A stretch of 64,000 bases of DNA from Pelobates cultripes (GCA_933207985.1 OW240913.1:321904602-321968601), one strand, 5' to 3'. Numbered from the stretch's first letter, positions 11,561-25,516 are shown. The notes: generated from the letters alone by a model not told the origin. Numbers and translations: made by a program.

Positions 11561-14079
11561 AAAAATGAATGGACTTTTTTTTTTTGTATGCGTGTGTCCC
11601 CTCAAGGCAATGTTGATTCAAATCTGCTCAAGATGCAGTGTTGCACAGCTAAGCATCTTCTTGATTACAATACTCCACACTTCTAACTGCTTTCATCCTC
11701 ACTGCCACCACAGATACTTTGTCAACAGTCAAATTACTCCGTGCTGATAACAATGCATAATGCTGTTTCTCAAAGGGATCCTTTGTCGCGTGAGAGGCTT
11801 TCATAAAAATGTGCAATTTTGATGAAAAATACACCCATCTAAACTGAAATTTGTGGTTCCCCATTTGCTGAAATGTATATTCTATTGTCGTTTTTTTTTT
11901 GGTGGCAATACATTATGGAGCTGAAAACCTACCAAACCAGCAATTTTAACTGCTAAATATTTGCAGCTAATGTAAAGAACAGTTTGTTTATTTCTAACTT
12001 CAAGGTATTTGAAAAAAACAAAACAACAAAATAAAACACGTTAATTTTTAAGACTTTCTTCGAGGACAGACACCGGGCTAGTAAATGGCTTATGTTATAT
12101 GTATTATCTTATTATTTTAATACTAAAAAAACAAAACAGCATACAAACATGATGGGGAGAATGGAATCAGTGTACTCTTTCATGTCTACAGCTTAGATTC
12201 ATTACATTGTGAGATGGCACACAGCAGGTTAACAGTCTTTCAATTCAATGTCTGTTAACAAGGGATTGACCTGCAATAGTCCTTATGGAAGGTTAACTCT
12301 TTCAAAGCCAGGTATGTGCAAAATGCACAACACTTGGAATCATATCCAATGGTAAGTGCATTACCTAGAAATTTGTTTTGTTGTGTTTTTATTTAGGTTT
12401 CTGCTTTGTTTTCCTTTAGACATTTTTGTAAAAAAATAATAGACAATCAAATGTGAACAAATATATACCAAAAAATAAAAACGCATTTTTTTTGTATATA
12501 TTTGTTCATATTTGATTGTCAATTTATACATACAACAGAAAATTGTATTTACTAAGGCCTTCCAAAACTGAATAAATAGTAAAGCCCAGAACTGCTATAA
12601 TTTTCTTGTATGTAAAGGTATAAATTTGTGAAGAATACAATGGGCTAACATTTCTTATACTACACAGACTTGTAGAACAATATGCAAAATGTAAAGTATA
12701 ATAGATTCCATTTCTTACCATTCAATGCTTTCATTCTGATTATAATGGACACACTAAAACCCAAGGTGAAATTAAAAATATATTATAATCATGTTGATAT
12801 GTAATGTTTGCATCTAGATAGGATTAGAGGGGCATTGCATCGCATTACAGTTTGACAAGTTCCTAATTCCAAGTGACTTGCTCTTTTATATGCATTTACA
12901 CAGAGTGAAGGGTTAATATGTCTTGTTAGAAAAAGTACTACGGCTGTAAGAGATATCTCTGCTGTTACATTTTCAATCATAAAATGTATAGGCATGGCAC
13001 TACTCTACTGGCTTTCGAGTGTACCACCCACTGGCAGGTAGAAATGCAGAACATTCATGTGTTCGCCTGCTTACATGTAAGCATCTGTATCAACCAGTGT
13101 TGTCGCAAGACTTGATATGTTCATATATTACAAAGATGCAATCAAATTATTAACACATACATATACATATGGTCATTCCAAAATTCTGTTAGTCCAATAA
13201 AAAAGGTATTACAAGATGCAAATTTTAGCTGAGATATATATATATATTATTTATATTATACACACACCAATGTGTTTTATATCACATATGTGCTTTAAGA
13301 ATTCAGGAATCCAGCTAACCTGCATATTAACATGAATTAAAACAATCTGCATGCTTTTATTTTATGGTTTTCTGCTGTAGATGAGTACTATTTATTGCTA
13401 ATAATGATGACTATATACCTCATGACTTTTAATTATCATTTATTTTACAGTGTCAAGTCCCACAGATACAATGAATAACGATGACAATACTTTGCAGGCA
13501 TAATGGATAGAAACAAACTGGCAGTACCAATACTATAGTCAGTCTATATCAGTATCAGTAATAGTCTAATACACTCCACCTCTCATTTATACTGGAAGAA
13601 ACTATAAGAATTAAAGACTGGATATTTTTCTACCCCACAAATATTGTGTTGTTTTTTTTCTTTCAGTATTTCGTTATTTTATAATCATTTCCTATGCTAA
13701 AGTAAAAGTAAATAAATATGGCTATTTTCTCTATTTTTCTCCCCGTTTTGCTGATAGAATTTTATACCGCAAATATAAATAATTAAAACTAAAATATTTT
13801 TACTATTAAAGAATCTATCTGTGAATCCATCAATTATTTTACATTGTTTGCTTTATAAAACAATGCTTCATACAAAGATTTCTCTTTAATTTTACATAAT
13901 ATAAATCATAGACATACATTTCTTTTTAATCTAATCATGCACACAATCGTATTTTCAAACTGAAAAAATATATTGTTCTTTCTTCTCAGATTCAATGAAT
14001 TATTTTTTTTAAATTGCATTTGTGCTTTTTTTTTATGTACCTATTTAAACCGGACTACAGAGATGCTCTGTATTCAAAT
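11561..14079. other. AT-rich spacer with one hairpin
   Basis: No gene recognised. The one structural feature is the long hairpin at 12442-12520, listed separately. Short ATAT tracts occur near 13230-13250. Confidence 0.5.
12442..12520. repeat. 79-bp hairpin with about 27-bp arms
   Basis: The left arm begins GACAATCAAATGTGAACAAA and the right arm ends TTTGTTCATATTTGATTGTC, so the arms pair almost perfectly around an A/T-rich loop of about 25 bp. No flanking TTAA or 8-bp duplication is visible. It may be a tiny MITE remnant or a replication-slippage palindrome. Confidence 0.8.
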
Positions 14080-14600
14080 AACAGAAAATATATTCAATTT
14101 CCAAACAGAAGACAGTTCATTAAGCTATGCCACAATGAATAAAGTTTAATTTCTCCTGCATCAGAATAGCAATGAAAGCAATTGAGAAAGATGAGCCATA
14201 TGGAACTTCTAACAGCAAACACATATTGCTTATTCCCCTGAAGTTTTCTAATGCTGCTCCCCAGACCTGCGTAATATAGATAATGTTCTCTGAGATCAGA
14301 GACCAGAAGCTACCTAGTGTACTCTTCTAATACTGTATTTAATGGGAAATAATGAATCATAAAGGCTCAGAGAAGACGGCATTTGCTAGCTTAAATCTCA
14401 GCTATAATTTCATTGTTCTGTTTAGAAGCTGCTGTTTTGTCTTCACATCCAACAGCAGTTGAGTATAATTACACTGCTATAAGCAGAAGACAAAAGAAAA
14501 AAAGATGGGAACAGCAACTATGTTCCTGCTATGATCTCTAAATCTATGTTTCCATTCTGAAGTTAATGAGCTAAAACTGCTGTTAGTCTTAGGTTCTTAT
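14080..14600. promoter_or_regulatory. Candidate conserved non-coding element
   Basis: About 500 bp of complex, non-repetitive sequence without a coding frame, richer in balanced composition than its neighbours. It has no transposon ends. Proposed only because it contrasts with the AT-rich decay around it; needs alignment to other tetrapods. Confidence 0.22.
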
Positions 14601-15689
14601 GCCATTCAAAACCATTAAATATTTGTTAAAGTTGAATATGCAGCTCCGAGCGAACGCAGATTTGGTGTAGGTCCTGTGAGCTAAGTAAACGTTTTTCTTT
14701 TTCCCAGTGCATTATGTACCACCCTCGAAGATAAATATCAAAAATACCAAATGTGGCATATATGCACTAACAGCTTGTATTAGTGGGCCAGATGTTTTAA
14801 TTAAAATTATATTCGTCAGGGTTGTACAATTCTAAAATGTCAAATTTTGAAGAAAACACATATTATGTTTGCATCAATTAGACCTGGGTGTAATACATAA
14901 AATAAATAAAACAATTTAGTGTAAATAGTAAAAATGTGGCCGTATCTGGTCCTGTAATCTATACTGTGTATCTGGGATATTAATACGTAACACATGGCAG
15001 AATGCCTTTAATGCTCCATGTATTAACATACCTTGTTAAATATATTACTTATAGGCTTTCAAAAATTTTAGCAAATAGAAAAAGGTTGTTTTAACATTGC
15101 TTGCTATTTTTCTTGAGTTTGTACTATTTGTACAAAAAAAAAATAATTGAAATTGCGTTTTTGAAATATTTAACTAATTCAAAACATATTTTTGTCATAT
15201 TGAGAATATATTTAGGTGGTTCTATTTGCTTTTTTTTTTGTCGATTTCTGAAAATTAATGTAATTTAATTCCGCTGCATTTTTTACAATTGCAACATAAA
15301 GCATAAAATGATTTAAAAAAATGAATTATTTGTTTAGCTTTTCTTTGAATTACCATTAACCATTTGTGTGCCGGGGGCTGGGAGGGAGGAGAGGGAGGAG
15401 GGCATGTTCCCTGGCTCCACAGCACTCAGAGGGTTAAAAGTGGATAATTCATTACCTTTACATTAGTGATTGTTTAGTGACACATTTTTAAATAACAAAT
15501 CTAAAAGAAACATCAATCTTCTACTAAATAATAAAAACATCTTTTTTTTTTTTTTTACACTGGAAGAAAAGATCCAAATTAGAAAGCATAACAAAAAAGC
15601 ACAAAAAAGAAGAAGCTTTAAATCAGCATATAAAATAACATGTTTATTATATTCAATGAATGCCCTAAAACAAATGTTTAACCAGGTTA
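14601..15689. other. AT-rich spacer
   Basis: Nothing recognised except a purine-rich patch at 15371-15405 (GGGAGGGAGGAGAGGGAGGA). Overlapping short frames at 15463-15762 are chance. Confidence 0.45.
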
Positions 15690-16300
15690 CTGAATTAGTG
15701 GAGAGAAACTCGGCATGCCCTGATGGGTTACAATGACAATGGTCTATTGCAATGTAAAACATGCTGCAGGATAAAAAAGGTGCTTTTTTGTTACCATTTT
15801 ATCAAAGCTGTTGTTCTTCTTCTAGCTGCGGGCAGCATTTTGCTGGATTTGCAGATATTTCTCTGTCCAGGATCCTTTGTTTGTGCATCTCATTTGCATA
15901 CATTAATCTCCAGCTGAGGTTGCTTTCAACTTAATAAGGCCTCCCATCACAATATTTCATAAGCCAGCTGCTAGGAAGGATTTCACCTGTGGTGAATGAG
16001 AAAAGAGGGGTGAAAAACCAAATTCTTCATAAAAAAAGGAAATCTTGACTCTCTTCCCCTTTAGATGGGTACCATTTGTGTTAAACAGGCTCTTGTCATG
16101 ATATATGCTTGTAGGAGTCAGGGGTTAAAGTTGATTTGAAGGTCAGCAGTAAAACAACAGACAAACCAGACGCCAAACTGGTTCTTTAGCTGTCAGGCGA
16201 AGCAGTGGTACAAACAGGTCTTGATCCTTTTTTTTCCAGCTTTCAAATAAACGGGCTGAATCTATGTGGCTGAGCCTGGCCCTCTTGCAAACTGCAAGGG
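15690..16300. promoter_or_regulatory. Candidate conserved enhancer-like element with SOX/OCT-type words
   Basis: Non-repetitive block with clustered transcription-factor-like words: ACAATGG (15736-15742), CCTTTGT (15874-15880), the octamer ATTTGCAT (15892-15899), and the inverted repeat TTCACCTGTGGTGAA (15982-15996) centred on an E-box CACCTG. No coding frame of substance. Short motifs occur by chance, so this is a hypothesis. Confidence 0.3.
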
Positions 16301-17844
16301 AGAGAAAAAAAAACACAACATATAAACAATATCAATATTGTTATCAACTTGGAACAGGGACAATTGCGAAGAATATCATGGATGCCAACGTCGGATTCTA
16401 TTGTATCAAAAGTGGGAATTAATTCTACTAATTTATTTAAGACTTGTCAACGAAACCTGTTTTAGCGTCAAGATAAATAAAACTTTTATGGCTCATAAAA
16501 CAGATTCATTCATCTCAGTGTTCTTACAGTTGTTGGGTCTTTACAACACTGTTTAGAATCTGAATACTTGTTGCTATAAAAGGTTACATAGAAATAAATG
16601 TAAAAACTTAAAAAAAACTTAAACAAAAATGAAATGAATTATGGCTGTTTGGCTGTAAAAAAAAAGAAAATAATGTAAAAAAAAAAAGTCAACACAACAT
16701 GAGCACAAACTCTCGGACACGCAAGAGGTTTTACATATTTATCTGAATTATGTTTAATATTTAAAATACTACTTGCAAAGATATCTACTTTTATTGTTGA
16801 TTTGAAATTTGTCTGTCAAGAATGTATTATGTTAATTGCTAGTTAGATTCACCCTCACAGAATCAGCCTCTAATATCCCCTACATGGTTCTCTTGCCCCA
16901 CTTGTTCGCAAGCTAGATTCTTAGGAAAGGCCCCATGACCCTTATCATTTTTAACCGCATTAGTAGTATCATTCATATTTTTTTTACACAATGGAGGATT
17001 TTTTTTACTGTAATTGTTTGAATATTACTATATACTTTTCTATTTTTTTTTTTATCTTGAATTCATTTTCCTAGTACCTGGAAGCTTTTTGAAAGTGTTA
17101 AAACACAAAATAAAAAACAAATAAGGACTCATACAGTATATCTATGCAATAAAAATGGAATCTTACAACCAGTACCTCATTTGTGCTTTCCAAGATTTTA
17201 TTTTTTTTATATCTCACTGGATGAACTCTGCTGGTAGGGGTGGTTTGTAAGAAAGAGTGAGTTTATGGAGGAGGGAACAAGATGAAGATTGGATAGATTG
17301 GATAAACAATCCAATAGTACTAGAATAAGAGTGAAGGAAATACTATAAATCTTATAAAACTATGTAGATAGATTTGGTTCTGATAAACATGAAAATGAGG
17401 TTATGTATTTTGTTTTTTAAAAAAAAGGTCATTACTCTATTCCCCATTAATATGTTTAACCTTAAAACACAGAATTTATTAAAGCTGTCAGGGTGCATTT
17501 GGTGAGAAAACGATCTATTACCGATCCTGAAATAGGCAATAAACCTCTCCTATGATACATTGTGATACCTTAAGATTGCAAGGTAATTGGACTTGTTTTG
17601 CTGAATTTACTTGTATGTCTTGTGAACATCTCAGAAGAAAATGTCAATAACCGAAATGCACTATCTTGTCTACACTTCTTTTATGTAACAAACTGACATG
17701 TTGAATTTTGATGTTGGGCATTGGTTTTCTTTGGTTCTTCAGTTATTATTTTAATGTATTTTACAGGTGTGATAACGTTTAACAAACACATCAGATGAAA
17801 AACTCACTGTTTACTTAAAGAGTTAAGCTAACTTTTTCCCCTTT
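16301..17844. other. AT-rich spacer
   Basis: Poly-A and poly-T runs, no recognised gene or bounded repeat. Confidence 0.45.
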
Positions 17845-18140
17845 GCTTTTTTAATTTATAAGGCCTTGTTTGGCCCTATTATGCATGTCCACCCTCCCCC
17901 CATTTTTCTTTAAATACCCTATTAAAGAAGCAAGAGACTTTCCTGGAATCCAGTGCTGGACAAAGCTCCCCACATCTCCATCCAATTTCACTAGCACCCT
18001 CTTGTGGCACAATGAAATGCTTCTCATAGAGAAGCATTTGATTGGATCATTTCCCCCATCCAGTGGGCTTAAACAAGGGAGGGAAAGAGGGAGGGGACAT
18101 TGTTAAGAATAAGGGGAAGCAGGGATGGTGTGGAGGACTT
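17845..18140. repeat. Fragment of a MITE-like repeat
   Basis: Contains the local hairpin AATGCTTCTCATAGAGAAGCATT (arms at 18015-18024 and 18028-18037) followed by TGATTGGATCATTTCCCCC. This hairpin-plus-GATTGG style resembles the interior of anuran TTAA MITEs. Terminal repeats were not found, so it is either truncated or a different repeat. Confidence 0.35.
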
Positions 18141-21100
18141 AAGTGAAAGGATGGAGGGAAGGACTGGGGAGGAAGAGGAAATACACGCAAGGAAGAAGCT
18201 CATTTTGTCTTTTGACAGCTCACTGTGCGCACTGACGAGTGACATAATTTTTGTACAGGATTGGTATTAACTCTGTTCTAAGTAATGTGCCGGTGGTATA
18301 ACTATACCCTGGCACAAAAGTGCAAATATGTCTGAATGAGCAGAGTTTCAAGTAGAAACAATGCATATACAGACTGCTACCACCATGACCACTTCTAAAA
18401 TTTCATTTTCCATTTATTATATAGCAAAATAAATTTTCATAATTTATTATTTTCCATCAGTACTGTTAACAAAGTAGATTACACATATAATAAATATTAA
18501 AAGAAACATGTTATATATATTTTTTGTATGTCATTTTATTTCTAGGTGATGTGGGCACTGCACTGCATTGCAAAAGTTCCCAAGGCATGCTTGGAAAGTA
18601 GAGTAATCTGAATGTACCTTTCCTGGTTAAATACTTTTCAATTATTATTACTATTATTTATGCTTCACAGATTTTAATCAAAAGGTAAAAGAAACAATGG
18701 CTATTCAACCCTGCTAATATATGTTTTGTATCATTATCTCGCAAAAGAAAAACATTTTAATGAATTATCCTATAGATTCTTGATTATCATAGATACAAAT
18801 ATACTAAAATATCTGAGGTTCAAGAGTAAACAATGCTTACATTTTCATATATACAAAACAGAAGTCACAAAAACCTCTTTGATAAGTATTTGCCGTATTT
18901 GTTTTTTTAGTTAATTTCTCAAAATTGTTGATAAGATTAAACCTGGAATATGACAGATGATTTCTCTGGAAGTCATATGCTAATTATCTCTTGTTGTTGT
19001 TTAAAACTGACATGATTATAAATAGGAGATACAATGGAGTGAAGGCCAATATGTCATCTATATATCACCACCATGTTAATACAGATTTTCTAGACACAGC
19101 TTGAAAACAGTTCTACCACATACCCTCTAAATATTTTTCAGAAACTTGAGTTCCATTTTGCCTTTACCTTCTCAACTTGTATATCCAAACATTGTTATGG
19201 TATACGTGAAAGTGTAAGTGATATATGAAATGGATATGTATAGAGACAAGGTGATATAAGAGTGATAGATGACATATCCATGACGTGGGAATGAAGCTTC
19301 TTCTGGAACTGCATAGAAATTTACAAGCACATCAGTGGGATTGGTGATAATGTCATGTTTTGATATTAGGAAATGTATGTGGTTGATTGACACTTACATA
19401 TTGACATACATAAGTAACTATGTGGAGTTCCGTTTTAGTTCCCTGGTGTCCCGCATCCTGGACTTGCACAGTGCAGTGGGTACTAGGACCATGTAGAGAG
19501 TGCCTCACCAGCACTCCCTGCATGGTCCTTTTGAAAAGGGGCCACAAGACAGGCTGTCATGCCCTATGAGTGGGCAGGCCTATCAATTTTCTGGGCAGAC
19601 CCGTTTCTAATAAGTGTTAATTGTAATGCTCTTTTTATGTTTTTTTCCAGCGATGCTGCCATTACTTTCCAATTATATTTTCTGGAATTATTATTTTTTT
19701 TTATTGTACATTCAGACAATATTCCGATATTTAATATATTCGTTTTAGGACTTTTCATCAATTTCCCTGGACTCTCTATATTGCAAGTTGGAGAAATGTT
19801 TGTGAAAGTTTTTATCCTTAGAATTTCTTCTTAGTATTTTTTTACCTATCCGGAAAATATGAACACAGATTGACAAAAATGGATTCTTCAGTGGTCTGCT
19901 CCTCATGGTTTTTCAGAGAAGTAGAGGAAATCCTTTTATCTTCTCACAGCTCTTGCAAAAAAAATAAGAAAACATTTTTGAATTAAGCTGATTTACACAA
20001 ATAGAAAGCGTTTGACATCTTGAAACAAACTCTTTCTACCTTTCCAGTTTTGATCCTTTCTGACACCTCATTGCCTTTTCTTTCTGGAAGTCAATATGTA
20101 ATGAAAATTGGTGCTATCTCTTCTCCAAGAAAATTACACTATGTTCTGCCTTATTTTCAGAAATAAAATGACACACTCTGAGTTAAAATATAGAGATAAG
20201 CATGTTTATCAATTCAGGAATGGAGACAATAATTACACATTCTTAACCATAATCACTGAGTTAAGACATCTGAAGTGTACTAACATAGATTGTACTAGAT
20301 GAGCTAGATATGAATTGCACCTTTAAAGGTCTGTTTTCCATGTCATGTATCATCCAAAAATCGAGAAATCAGATCAAGCAACTGTATTAAATACTGAAAA
20401 GGTATGAGGCACGAAATGCGTTAGGCAGCTCTTTTTGTTGTACCTTTGCATTTGTGCTCTCCTATTTTTTTGTGCCATGTATGTTCAATTTTTAAAAAAA
20501 TATTTGCATGTTTGTGCTGTGTCCTGCGGAGTGTCCTTTCTTTCTCCTCCCTTTCTGTTAATGGAACACCAATTGATCTACTATTTGCATAGCATTGATA
20601 TTGAGACTGAAGCTCTTTTAGTATAATATGATGTGAAATAAATTCAACAACCAATTACTTATGAAACCATTCTATAACTCAACAACTTCATTTGTATTAT
20701 CCCCTTACTCTGTGACAAAATAACAGCACCATGTAGGTTGAGATATAGAATGCAATAGATTTTTTCATGAATATGTGTTAGATCTGCAGCTACAATCTCA
20801 CTTTGACTGGTCATTCTGGTATTAAAATAATGTTATTCAATAAGGGTTTTCAGTGTCAAGACCAAAATATGAATTTGAAGGACTAAATAAAACCATGTTT
20901 TATTTTTGCTCATGATAAAAATACAAGGATGTTACTGTATGGTCTTCTATAACCATTGGCAGTCCAAGTATCTTTTACTATGAATTTCATAGCTAATCTA
21001 CTTCCTTAACGAGGATTCATATCATACCTGTTATTGTGGACATATTGACAAAGATAGCCCATTTAATTCCAAATGTGAAGACACCTAATGCTGGAAACAG

Positions 21101-21799
21101 CTGAACTTTGTTCTAGCAGAACGTTCTCTGTGAAATTATCTCTATTCATATATTAATTGACTGGGTTATTCTATTTATCTCAAAAACTTGGACAACACTT
21201 TTTCAGATTCTGAAAATAACACATGCTTCATCGTCTGGGGTCCAATCCCACACAAACTGCTAGTCTGTAAGAAAAAAATAAATTATAGAGCCCCAACGAC
21301 TACAACTTATATTCAGAGAAGTATGCAGTGCGGTCCCTGGTGTCTAGGAAGAACCAAGAATGCTGTGCATGGCAACGACCTCCGAGATTGGAACCCACAT
21401 CCCACCATCCACTGACTGCAACCTAATACAGTGGGTGGTAGGTAAACACATTTCTAAACTGTGTTACACAGGTACTAGGCAGTAAAATACCTGCTGGCTG
21501 GACTAAACCTCTAAATAGGCACAGAGACTCTGCTGCAGAGATCAATGCACTAGGAGACAGCAGAGGCACCGGTCAACGAGTGTAATGGTGACTACTTTGA
21601 GAAGTAGTTACCGAATATATTCAAATTAAGAAAATAATAGATATAAAATTTCTGGCATCGATCGCCCTAGGTCAAGGCCTATTAAGCATAGTAGAGAATA
21701 TGCTACTGAATAAATTGATAGTTAATGCACAGGTAATGTACACTGTGGGCTATCTATAGCAGAGCACACACACTTGTCTGTAGCTTGCTTTTCTCAAGG
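18141..21799. other. Spacer with unclassified repeat debris
   Basis: No gene recognised. A GC-richer patch at 19420-19600 and another at 21300-21430 look like old repeats but lack recognisable ends. A motif CACGAAATGCGTTAGG near 20411-20426 resembles a core common in anuran dispersed repeats. Confidence 0.4.
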
Positions 21800-22038
21800 G
21801 AAGATGGAAAAATTCTTCCTACTCGTGTTATGTGCTATATGCACTCCATTCGATAAAACTGACAATGACACAGCATAGTAGGAAGCAAAAACTCCTACCT
21901 TGTTATGTTAGAGACTAGGAGACGGGGTGATAGCCGGATAGAATTTAACAAACATCTACAGTTATAGGCCTCTTTCAGTAGGATACTCTTGTGCCCAAAT
22001 TATAGAAAGTTGTTATGGTACTTAGAGTGGCCCTTTAA
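21800..22038. mobile_element. Right-end fragment of a TTAA MITE
   Basis: Ends in CTTAGAGTGGCCCTTTAA with TTAA at 22035-22038, like the right ends of the TTAA MITEs elsewhere in the window. No matching left end was found; the left limit given is arbitrary. Confidence 0.4.
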
Positions 22039-23225
22039 TATAGTGTAACCTATTCATACAATACAGTCGCGTAAGTGAGCTGTAAAAAAAAAAAAATTCT
22101 ATTAAAACTTTTTTTTTTACTTAAGTAATCTCTTTGTGTGACATTGTATATGGACGTCACACAACCTAGCTATGTTAACGGTGTACAATTCCAGTAACGC
22201 TTGCCGTGCAAATATTTATGATTCACATTTCCAACAGACATGAAGAAAACCATTACTACAAAATAAAGCAGTGAAACTCCCTTAATCTTGGTTTATGTTC
22301 TTCATTAATACTCTGAAAGCAAAAATGCAAATTGTGTTATTTCAGCTTCACTGGCTTCTGTGTTTTGTAGATAAATGACCCCCTAGATGTTTACGTGGCC
22401 CGCCGACATTGCACACATAGCAAGTATACTATCTAACAACAGTGAACGTGATTTTTGCAACAAATATGATATAAGGCCATATTGCAAAATTGCAATGGTT
22501 GGATATTTTTTATAATTCATAAATTATGTTCCGTCTAATTAATTTCCAGCATTTATTCACGTGCACTCATTTATTTCTAAAGATAATTAAAATTCATAAT
22601 TCATTTGTAAAAGATACTTGTCACCGACTTACGTTTCTATTTTTGCTTTTATCTGAAAAGGTAATTCTAGCAAGCTCTCTAACCTATTCCATTCTCTAGA
22701 AATGCAGGCGTAACATAATCAGAACTTCCTTGAAATGATTACAATTGCTAAAGAACCTGCTTTGTATCTCAGCCATGGCTTTTATTGTTTTATTATCTCC
22801 TGGACTCTAGGAGATTTTTTTAACCATCATCACTCATATGTACTTGTAATATTTTAAACACTTTGTGAAGCATAACATATACAAACATGAGAAATGAGCA
22901 CGGATAGTTATACAAAACCATAAACTATCGTTTCCAATGTTTAATCTAATCATTATTTCGTCAACATAGCAAAATTGTTAAAATGGTAAGTGTGAGGCTG
23001 CCCCTCCCACACTGGCTTTGTTTATAGTACGGGCCCTGGTCTCCCTTTCTTGTTTTCAGCTCTAGGTCTGCAGGTCGGGAGACTGTAAATACACAAGGCA
23101 CAGCCCCAACACATAAATCTAAGCACAGGGCAGGCTTATATATTTATAGTAAAGTAATTCACATAGCTAGAGAAGAAACAGAGGCTGTCTTAAACTAGGG
23201 CCATGTCTTAAGCTGAAATATTATG
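22039..23225. other. AT-rich spacer
   Basis: No gene or bounded repeat. TAATTAATT-type words are frequent near 22530-22600, which could be chance in AT-rich DNA. Confidence 0.45.
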
Positions 23226-23680
23226 TTAAAGGGACACTCCGGACTGCGATTGAACTCCGATTTAATGTACGATATAGATAAGGCATTAAAAATTAACAAA
23301 ACAAAAAAAATGAAAGGGGACGTCACTTCTTTGGGATTTATACAACTGAATAAAGCACGGAAAATCGCCTAAAAGCAGTGTTAATCTTTTTGTTTCTTTC
23401 TCGTGAGGTGTTCCGTTTTCTTTTAAAGATATATTAAAGATTTAGCAACTGACATCATAATCCACTCTAGACAAGGCAAAGCCAGGGCAAACATTAAAAA
23501 AAGAGAAGAAGAATGCCAGCTAAAATTACATATCTTATAGCAATGATTGACAGGGAGCTAAGACACCCAGTTCCAGAATAAAGAGGTGTTTTATTTTTCA
23601 CAGCCCACACATTTGTTGAATATAGGGATAAGTAAATAGAAGATTAAAAAAACTGGGAACTGACAGTCCCCCTTTATTAA
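23226..23680 (+). mobile_element. TTAA MITE, family copy A
   Basis: Starts TTAAAGGGACACTCCGGAC (TTAA at 23226-23229) and ends with a diverged GACAGTCCCCCTTTATTAA. The interior around 23450-23500 (TCTAGACAAGGCAAAGCCAG) matches 46680-46720, and 23545-23670 matches 31570-31725, so three dispersed family members lie in this window. No coding capacity. Confidence 0.6.
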
Positions 23681-23998
23681 ATATAAAAATTTTATTAAAA
23701 AGATACTTACCTTTACACTTCCTGCATTTGTTGGATTTTCCAACTGTGGCAACAAGCTCTGTCTAGGCTCGGAAGTGACTCAGACAATCAGGAAATTCTT
23801 TTTCTGTTCATTGGAGGCCAAGCATATCCCATACACCACTTCCCAGCAGGGCTTATGGGATATATATTTAATACGTAATAGCATTTCCATTCCATTCATA
23901 TAGAATTAACCAAAGCTGCTACTACTGTCCGTGTGAAGCAGTGAGATACATTCACACAACTGCAGTAGGCTTTGATAAAGGCATTCATAGCCAGGATT

Positions 23999-24070
23999 TT
24001 TTTTTTTATTGTTTGTTTATTAATAGCATTTATATAGTGCCAACAAATACAGCAACACTTTACAATAATA
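23999..24070 (-). repeat. L2-like repeat terminus, minus orientation
   Basis: Reads TTTATATAGTGCCAACAAAT and ...CAACACTTTACAATAATATA on the plus strand, the reverse complement of the repeat end seen at 11113-11172. A short fragment only. Confidence 0.5.
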
Positions 24071-24359
24071 TAATTATAGAATTGTACATTCCATGTGGAT
24101 ATTTAGATGTTTATAACTGCAGTAGTTTTTACCAGTTGCCGTAATTTTAAGCAAGTTTGTGTAAGGAAGCAGGGACAGTGGACTTCCTCAATTCATAATC
24201 TCTGCAAGGACCATGAATTGTTACTGTGCTTGCAGGGTGGGGCTTGCTGTTTGACCTAGACGGACACATGTTAGAAGAGCTCCGTAGCTACACTAGCTAA
24301 ACCAACAATATCATAAGATCCTAGTGTCAATAAGAACAACTCTCAGACACTTACCTGCA

Positions 24360-25516
24360 ATGGCAAAAAAACAAAAAGACAGAAAACAGACAAGCCCAAG
24401 CCGTGTGTCAATATCAGTGATCTTTTCCGCCAAGCTCATGGGACATATGGGCCCAAAATGGCCGCCGACCTCGAGGATTACTCGGACTCCCCAGGACTTC
24501 ACTCTGCATGGGAGCACTGATGGAGGGCTCCCTCCCAACTTACTGCAGACTATTCCCAAGACTGGAGATACAACACCGGTGACTGCAGCAGCATTAAAAG
24601 TCATGCTGGGTTGCTTGCAGAAAGTAAACTAGGCGGATGTGGCCCAACTTCGCACCGACCTCACTGGCCTGGTCAGCCGCATAGGGGTGTTGGAGGTCTC
24701 CTTAGACAAAAACACACAATCAATAACGGAGCTCCAATCTGAGATAAAGATGCTTAAAATACAGCAAGCCAAACATGAGCAGCGCTTTGCAATGGTTGAG
24801 GATGTCGCAACAATCTGAAGGTCAGAGGGATCCCAGAGGACATCCCCGCAGCGGAACTCTCGCACCTAATGTGCAGATTAGTGGGAACCCTGTTGACACC
24901 TAAACAAGCCAGAAATTTCACCATAGATGCAGTCTTCAGGGTTTCGAAGCCCCGGAAGGCACCAGCATCGGCTCCTAGAGACCTCATAGTGTGGTACCAG
25001 AACTCTGCAGACAAGGTGGCTGTCTAAGCTGCTCTCAAGGGAAATACTCCTCTCAACTTTGAGAACATGACCCTGTCCTATGCAGACCTGTCGGGTGACA
25101 CTCTCCAATGGAGGCGGTCACTACAGTGCTTCACTGCGCTGCTTAAACAGCATGACATTCGATATCACTGGCACTTGCCACGAACATTGCAAATCTTGCA
25201 GAAAGACGACGTTAACTGTATCTCTGACTTGCGGGGAGCTGAAGCTCTGAGCAAACACTCAACTTGCCTGCGGACTCCCTACCAACTCCTGGCCAGCCAG
25301 AACCGACTCCAGCGGGGCACCTCTGGGATCCAGCGAAGGTTACACTGTTTGTACCACAGGATGCAAGACCTACAGCCATTACCACCTGAATCAAGGAACT
25401 CTCCTTCCACTACCAACCTCCCTACCAATAGGGACTCATGTTACTGGCGGTTCGAAGTTGGTTATTTTTTGGGTGGTTTGGAACCCTTAGTTATTATTTT
25501 TCTGCACCAAAACTGA
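24360..25516 (+). pseudogene. L1 ORF1 (RNA-binding chaperone protein) pseudogene
   Basis: The product of this family coats the LINE RNA as a coiled-coil trimer and acts as a nucleic-acid chaperone. The ATG at 24360 opens a frame starting MAKKQKDRKQ, with a basic, low-complexity N-terminus. An in-frame TAG at 24630 interrupts it. The same frame then continues as a heptad-rich coiled coil (24633-24810; residues such as LTGLVSRIGVLEVSL). A frameshift near 24810 leads to NNLKVRGIPEDIPAAEL, the hallmark start of the ORF1 RRM-like domain. PRDLIVWYQNSADK follows, then a second stop (TAA near 25027). The C-terminal domain continues as FENMTLSYADLSGDTLQWRR and IRYHWHLPR. One frameshift and two stops mean it is dead. 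The true C-terminus is probably near 25400; the frame then runs into the duplicated region. Confidence 0.85.

Noticed and set aside
21300..21430. Possible minus-strand tRNA-SINE with GGTTCCAATCTC as B box
   Set aside because: No convincing A box at the right distance, and the B box is poor.
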